Assembly: GCA_964017045.1 (NCBI GenBank)
Contig: OZ024794.1
Span: forward strand, 4,915,501 to 4,979,500
Source: Omphiscola glabra
Taxonomy: Eukaryota > Mollusca > Gastropoda > Lymnaeidae
Length of the DNA: 64,000 nt
Reading direction: 5' to 3'
Under the pieces are notes generated by a model, which made no database searches, was not told the origin of the DNA, and saw only the letters and a program-made list of their open reading frames with translations. The translations under genes and the position numbers were made by a program. Positions 58,718 through 64,000 of this stretch are shown here, piece by piece. Within the stretch, counting starts at the first letter, position 1. Every line of letters starts with the position of its first letter.

Positions 58718-59035
58718 GCAGTTATTAGCATGTCCGAGGGGACAATTCATCATGTAGTTATTAGCATGTCCTAGGGGACAATTCATCATGTATGTTATTA
58801 GCATGTCCTAGGGGACAATTCATCATGTAGTTATTAGCATGTCCTAGGGGACAATTCTTCTTGTATTTATTAGAATGTCCTGGGGACAATTAATCATGTA
58901 GTTATTAGCATGTCCTAGTGGACAATTCATCATGTAGTTATTAGCATGTCCTAGGGGACAATTTATCATGTAGTTATTAGCATGTCCTAGGGGACAATTC
59001 ATCTTGTAGTTATTAGCATGTCCTATGGGGCAGGG
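58718..59035. repeat. ~36-bp minisatellite, about 9 units
   Basis: Units contain AGTTATTAGCATGTCCTAGG and GGACAATTCATCATGT. Confidence 0.95.
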
Positions 59036-60027
59036 GACATTTCATTTACTTCTGGTCTCCGTCCGTCTCAACTTCAGAATGTAATATGTACCCGACATTT
59101 CCGTCAAATATAAATTCAACAAACTATTGACAGTAGAATGTAACACTAATTTTATACATCACATTCTGGTAACCTTAGCCCCCCCCCACCCACCCCCCCC
59201 CCCAAACCCCACACCACCAAACTAAAGGAACACAATTTACAGTCACTACACATAGATATATGGCAAGAGAATGGAGGCCGATAGATGCGAAATGGGAAAT
59301 AACTTAAAGGAAATAAGCCTAGAAGAGTTAGGGGCAAAGTGAACGAGGACAGTTGCTCCAGTACAACTACATTAAAATAATGCAGGGACTGTTTGTAAAT
59401 ACAAAGGGACATCAATGCACAGACTCCCGGGCCCAATGAATGATCTCCCTTACGCTGTGTTGGTTTTTTAAAAGTTTTTAACTCCGGGAGTTAATTGAGA
59501 TGAGGGAAGAAACGATTACATGTAAGAAGCCCACAAGCCCCCCTGCTCACATACACAGTGTACTTAGTAGGCTTACTGTGCGTAGATTGAAACTTCACTT
59601 CCTGATTGAAACCAAAAGCTCACAAATAAAACACTGGAAGTGACTGGGGGCCTCGCACGCAACGGAAAACTTCGTTTTCGTGACGTAAACGATGTCCACA
59701 GACAGTGGTTCTCACGTTTGTATCGGAAGATCTTGTGTTCTCTGCATTATGGTTATTTGATGTCTCTCTCTACTTTTTCATCCCTGCTTGATTCGCCGAA
59801 TTATTTGTGATTGTCTTCAAACTGCAATGGAAAAAATTCAAACAATGTTTTTTTGGTCATGTGTCTTTAGCACGGAGAAATATTCTCGTGATAAGGTCAT
59901 TATTTGTCCTTGACCTCTTCTGGAGTATTTATGTAATAATTACAATGATTTTGACCATATCCGCGTAGACTGTAGTCAATTCTGCGACACTAGACTTTTG
60001 ACGCCTCAGTATTTGATGAAATACATA
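59036..60027. other. Non-coding, candidate regulatory DNA
   Basis: Single-copy. 59589-59645 contains a stretch (GAAACTTCACTTCCTGATTG, AAACCAAA, CTGGAAGTGA) that recurs in similar form at 61247-61297, nearer the homeobox gene. No gene seen. Confidence 0.35.
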
Positions 60028-60920
60028 TTGGTGCTGTTTAGAACAGCGCTGTGATTGGTGCTGTTTAGAACAGCGCTGTGTGGTTGGTGCTGTTTAGAAC
60101 AGCGCTGTGTGGTTGGTGCTGTTTAGAACAGCGCTATGTGGTTGGTGCTGTTTAGAACAGCGCTGTGTGGTTGGTGCTGTTTAGAACAGCGCTGTGTGGT
60201 TGGTGCTGTTTAGAACAGCGCTGTGATTGGTGCTGTTTAGAACAGCGCTGTGTGGTTGGTGCTGTTTAGAACAGCACTGTGTGGTTGGTGCTGTTTAGAA
60301 CAGCGCTGTGTGGTTGGTGCTGTTTAGAACAGCGCTGTGTGGTTGGTGCTGTTTAGAACAGCGCTGTGTGGTTGGTGCTGTTTAGAACAGCGCTGTGTGG
60401 TTGGTGCTGTTTAGAACAGCGCTGTGTGGTTGGTGCTGTTTAGAACAGCGCTGTGTGGTTGGTGCTGTTTAGAACAGCGCTGTGTGGTTGGTGCTGTTTA
60501 GAACAGCGCTGTGATTGGTGCTGTTTAGAACAGTGCTGTGTGGTTGGTGCTGTTTAGAACAGCACTGTGTGGTTGGTGCTGTTTAGAACAGCGCTGTGTG
60601 GTTGGTGCTGTTTAGAGCAGCGCTGTGTGGTTGGTGCTGTTTAGAACAGCGCTGTGTGGTTGGTGCTGTTTAGAACAGCGCTGTGTGGTTGGTGCTGTTT
60701 AGAACAGCGCTGTGTGGTTGGTGCTGTTTAGAACAGCGCTGTGTGGTTGGTGCTGTTTAGAACAGCGCTGTGTGGTTGGTGCTGTTTAGAACAGCGCTGT
60801 GTGATTGGTGCTGTTTAGAACAGCGCTGTGTGGTTGGTGCTGTTTAGAACAGCGCTGTGTGGTTGGTGCTGTTTAGAACAGCGCTGTGTGATTGGTGCTG
60901 TTTAGAACAGCACTGTGTGG
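60028..60920. repeat. 29-bp hairpin-rich minisatellite, about 31 units
   Basis: Units contain GGTGCTGTTTAGAACAGCGC and TGTGTGGTT, with a 27-bp variant ending TGTGATT. Each unit holds the inverted repeat CTGTTtagAACAG and the palindrome CAGCGCTG. It ends about 1.4 kb upstream of the homeobox start codon. Confidence 0.97.
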
Positions 60921-61980
60921 ACGCTTTTCACGTGGTTGACTCACGCGATTCATACGCTTTTTATTAAAATAGCATTGGACTGGAAGTTTCTATTAAAGAA
61001 GCCTTTCATTGCCATTGTGGGAACCTTTGCCCTGGGGTATCAGCCATTTTTTTCTTGTTGGTCTGTTTCGCGACCGAGGAAAAGTTGGATGTAAATAGCT
61101 ATTTGCAATTTTTCTTTTTTGTACGGTCCCATGGATCAGGTAAAAAACTACCCTGATTACGTTCTTCTGAAGGCGCCATCAGCGGTGCAGGAAACAACGG
61201 TGGCCGTGTTTACGTTGGAAGAAAGAACTTGTACAGGGAGGAAGAATGAAACTTCAGAGCTTGATTGAAACCAAACTCAAACAAACAGTGGAAGTGAGAG
61301 TATGTTTTGCAATGTGCACTTCCGTGGCGCTCACGGGAGCTGCCTCCTGCCTCGCGAGCTGCCTCGGGGAAATGCCTCGGGGAACTGACTCGGGAACTGA
61401 TCTTCGAGCGTGCGGGTTCTGTGTTTTTTTTATATAAAAACCAGATAAATGATTCTCAAATTGTTGCACCGACGTACTATAAATGTCCAGAACTGAGCTG
61501 CCTGATCAAAGTAAACCCGAGATGAAGACAAGATCTTCTTGGCGGCAAACAAGTCAAGCCTGACTTCTGACTTTATGTTCAGCGCAGATTTATGACGCAC
61601 ATATAAAATGTAATGAGTCAGTCATCTCGGGGTTGTAATCAGTAATGACTTGTAAGTCAAAGACAATATCTTGAGAATCATATTTTTTAAAACCAAATAC
61701 TATACTTTTTAATAACTAAATACATGTCTTGCTTTCCCATGAGCCTCTGTTTGACTCAGGTGGTTTACTCGTAGGAAATTCCCCCTGAGATCAATGTCTA
61801 TAAATTAGTATGTACAGTAGTCAGTAGTCTATACTTCTAGATGGCTACAAAAAACTGTTGATGATTACAATAAATATTAAAATAACAGAATGCGATAAAA
61901 TAAAACCTTACATTTCCAAAATCTTTGCCTGGTGTGAAATTGTTATTTTAATAATAGAATTATTTTATTTCATTTTACAG
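60921..61980. other. Upstream flank of the homeobox gene, no gene seen
   Basis: Single-copy. 61315-61420 is GC-rich with a short GCCTCGGGGAA duplication. The end (61955-61980) is a pyrimidine-rich tract TTATTTCATTTTACAG that forms a good 3' splice site, so this stretch may be promoter-proximal or intron sequence. Confidence 0.4.
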
Positions 61981-62287
61981 GTCACGGGACGAAAACCTTC
62001 TGAAAGTCCGTCTACCATTGGACCGGTCGGTTGATCCTTTGTTTACAGAGGCTCAATAATTCATAAAAGAATATATTGCGAAGCAGAAATACGATAAACG
62101 GCTACATAATGAATTTATAAGATTATGAGATAATCCATCTGACCAGCTCAACACTGCGGCTCCCATGTATTAGATAGTAACGTTGGGCGTTACATCTCAT
62201 TCTCTCACAGCAACGCCCCGATTTTTGGGGTGAACATTGGAGTAGGTCTATTCTCCGCCATCTCAGCAGCCACGCCCATCTTCCAAA
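61981..62287 (+). other. Probable 5' UTR part of the homeobox exon
   Basis: An acceptor-like TTTCATTTTACAG|GTCACGG sits at 61980/61981 and no other coding signal lies before the ATG at 62288. An in-frame TAG at 62243-62245 shows that translation does not extend upstream. Whether transcription enters by splicing or starts inside this stretch cannot be told. Confidence 0.4.
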
Positions 62288-62783
62288 ATGTATGCCAATC
62301 ATCCTTACTCCTCCACGCCCTTTTCCGTCAAGGACATCCTGAGCTGGACCGAGCAACAAGACTACGTAGGGGGTCTCGGCGGGGGATACATGCAGCCCCC
62401 GAGTTACGCCTACGACACGAGTCCCCGCCCCTACGACCAGCTATCCTCCCTGCCCAGCAACCCGGCGTGCATCTACGGCAACGGCACGCCCACGTACACA
62501 AACATATCGTACCCGGTCTCATCCCATTCGTCGAACATGATGGGCGGCGGGCCCACGAGCCACATGGGCGGGGTTCACAACCCCTGCATGAAGTCCTCGG
62601 ATTATGACGTGAACGTGATGTCGGCGATGTCCTTCCAGATGAAACAAGATTATGAAGGTCACGTGACGGACAGCATGTCACTGCCCATCAAACAAGAGTA
62701 CGAGAGTCACGTGACTGAGCTCGCGAGTCCAGTCTCCGCCATGAGTGACCAGGTGTGCATGGAGGATGACGTCAATGACAAAG
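62288..62783 (+). CDS. NK2-class homeobox transcription factor (NK4/tinman/Nkx2-5-like), N-terminal exon
   Basis: The exon encodes 165 complete codons and ends in phase 1 at AAG|GTAAGC (donor GT at 62784-62785). Residues 10-18 are TPFSVKDIL, the TN (tinman/EH1-like) motif near the N-terminus of NK2-class homeodomain proteins, which binds Groucho-type co-repressors. TPFSVKDIL with nearby Gln is closer to the Nkx2-5/tinman group than to Nkx2-1 or Nkx2-2. A Gly/Pro/Ser/Tyr-rich linker follows. Residues 119-121 (KQD) and 134-137 (IKQE) lie in a 16-residue tandem duplication (MKQDYE...HVT / IKQEYE...HVT), and IKQE fits the SUMO-acceptor pattern. The start has A at -3 and an in-frame stop 45 nt upstream. 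The homeodomain, usually on the next exon of these genes, is outside the window. The family call is strong, the exact ortholog less so. Confidence 0.8.
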
Positions 62784-62807
62784 GTAAGCTTGATTCCAAC
62801 CAGAAGA

Positions 62808-63210
62808 AAACTTGCACAACCCTTGCTCAAACTTGCACAACCCTTACTCAAACTTGCACTACCTTTGCTTAAACTTGCACAACCCTTACTCAGACTTGCA
62901 TAACCCTTACTCAGACTTGCACAACCCTTACTCAAACTTGCACTACCCTTACTCAGACTTGCACAACCCATACTCAAACTTGCACAACCCTTACAGTTAC
63001 TCAGACTTGCACAACACTTACTCAAACTTGCACAACCCTTAATCAAACTTGCACAACCATTGATCAAACTTGCACAACCCTTACTCAGACTTGCACAACC
63101 CTTACTCAGACTTGCACAACCCTTACTCAGACTTGCACAACCCTTACTCAGACTTGCACAACCCTTACTCAAACTTGCACAACCCTTACTCAAACTTGCA
63201 CAACCCTTGC
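62808..63210. repeat. 21-bp minisatellite in the homeobox intron, about 19 units
   Basis: Units follow ACTTGCACAACCCTTACTCA plus G or A. It starts 24 bp after the splice donor. The 21-bp period keeps several frames open on both strands, including a 199-codon minus frame, and these are artefacts. Confidence 0.96.
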
Positions 63211-63359
63211 ATGTCATAGAATGGAAGGTCAGAAATGAGGTCAGCAGACATCCTGGTTGACGGGGATCGGAGCACAAAGTTTATTCAAAATTATGCAAAT
63301 GAACAGGGGTCAATGAATCTTGTGAAAGATTTAATGTTAAGTTGTTGGGTTGACATCAG

Positions 63360-63565
63360 TCAATAGAGTTATCGATACCAGATATACAATCATCGATACC
63401 ATATACGCAATCATCGATACCATCTATACAAACATCGATACCAGATATAAAATTATCGATATCATATTACACAATAATCTATAGCATATATACACTAATT
63501 GATAACAGATATACAATCATCGATATCCGATATACAATTATCGATACCCATTTAAAAATTATCGG
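63360..63565. repeat. ~23-bp tandem repeat, about 8 units
   Basis: Diverged units contain ACAATCATCGATACCAGATA. Each holds the palindrome ATCGAT. Confidence 0.88.
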
Positions 63566-64000
63566 TTCCAGATAGGCCTAAACACTTTAATGATAATGAG
63601 CCAAGTCTGATTTCGTCTGCACATCAGATTGGGAACAATGTGCCTAATGACAGTATGGGGTTGTAACATATGAAGTAAATCAGACTAAATGTGTCTGTTC
63701 AGATGAGACAGCCAAAGCCACTTCACAATTGTATCGCGACGATAGATCATAAAGGAAGCATTTTGATTACCACTCCAGTATCCCCTCACGAGGGCCGACA
63801 ACTCATCTAAACATTTTTAGTTCCAGTCCATATAAAACCTGTCCCAAGATTATCACTTGTGCTATCGATGAAGCGCCTATCTCCACTTTCTCTCATCGTG
63901 CGCATCTATCGCTGCGTCGCTCGGCGCGCACCCGCCGTCTGACGAACGACCGCCGCAGTCTGACGAAAGACCGCCGCAGACGGCAGGAGACTGACAATGG
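63566..64000. other. Intron sequence or edge, no exon seen
   Basis: Single-copy. The last 100 bases are GC-rich with a short tandem of GTCTGACGAACGACCGCCGC (three partial units, 63935-63985). No homeodomain coding sequence is present. Confidence 0.45.

Noticed and set aside
60028..60920. Steroid-receptor response element array
   Set aside because: The half-sites are in the opposite arrangement (TGTTnnnAACA) to the usual AGAACAnnnTGTTCT, so only the hairpin potential is reported.
62678..63277. Minus-strand 199-codon frame with tandem KGCASLS
   Set aside because: It is the reverse reading of the 21-bp intron array and overlaps the NK2 exon.

Overview
The window reads as intergenic DNA from an animal genome, most likely an invertebrate and perhaps a lophotrochozoan such as a gastropod mollusc. 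The taxon is an inference from the LINE, hAT and minisatellite content and is not proven by any one sequence. There are no bacterial features: no operons, ribosome binding sites, rRNA or tRNA were seen. By a hand tally about 45% of the window is tandem repeat, in more than 50 independent minisatellite arrays with units of about 11 to 67 bp. Most long open reading frames are by-products of these arrays, where a unit length divisible by 3, or a stop-free unit, stays open in several frames and often on both strands.

The one convincing host gene lies at the right edge. Positions 62288-62783 encode 165 residues of the N-terminus of an NK2-class homeobox transcription factor of NK4/tinman/Nkx2-5 type. 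It has a TN (tinman) motif TPFSVKDIL, ends at a good splice donor (AAG|GTAAGC), and is preceded by an in-frame stop and a good splice acceptor at 61980/61981. The homeodomain exon would lie beyond the window. Its intron begins with a 21-bp minisatellite. The roughly 61 kb to its left would then be upstream, possibly regulatory, DNA.

Mobile-element relics, left to right: a hAT-type element carrying a 2.3-kb internal 31-bp array (11723-14191, perfect 8-bp target duplication); a 631-bp solo-LTR-like element (14509-15139) and a 599-bp relative (33460-34058); small hAT-like MITEs (18656-18872, 19928-20114, 39457-39602, 42654-42815, 58391-58485); a decayed Ty3/Gypsy-type gag piece (36184-36474); LINE 3' ends (37798-38147 minus, 42935-43880 plus, 54835-55135 minus); a TA-flanked MITE (40199-40375); a 392-bp fold-back element (50009-50400); and an unclassified dispersed repeat with three copies (38.3, 41.8 and 49.2 kb).

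The most interesting biology is the birth and growth of minisatellites. The short hAT copy at 42654-42815 holds a single copy of the segment that has become about 74 tandem copies inside its relative at 11723-14191, and the 47-bp array at 51.7-52.7 kb is built from what looks like a hAT terminus. Several arrays show higher-order periods (220 bp, 105 bp, 82 bp, 48 bp and 1144 bp). Some carry dense copies of known transcription-factor-like words: T(C/T)AAGTG, the NK2 consensus, at 20.3-20.55 kb, and TGACGTA/TTACGTCA, CREB/ATF-like, at 8.7-9.2 and 42.2-42.6 kb. No new protein-coding system was found.
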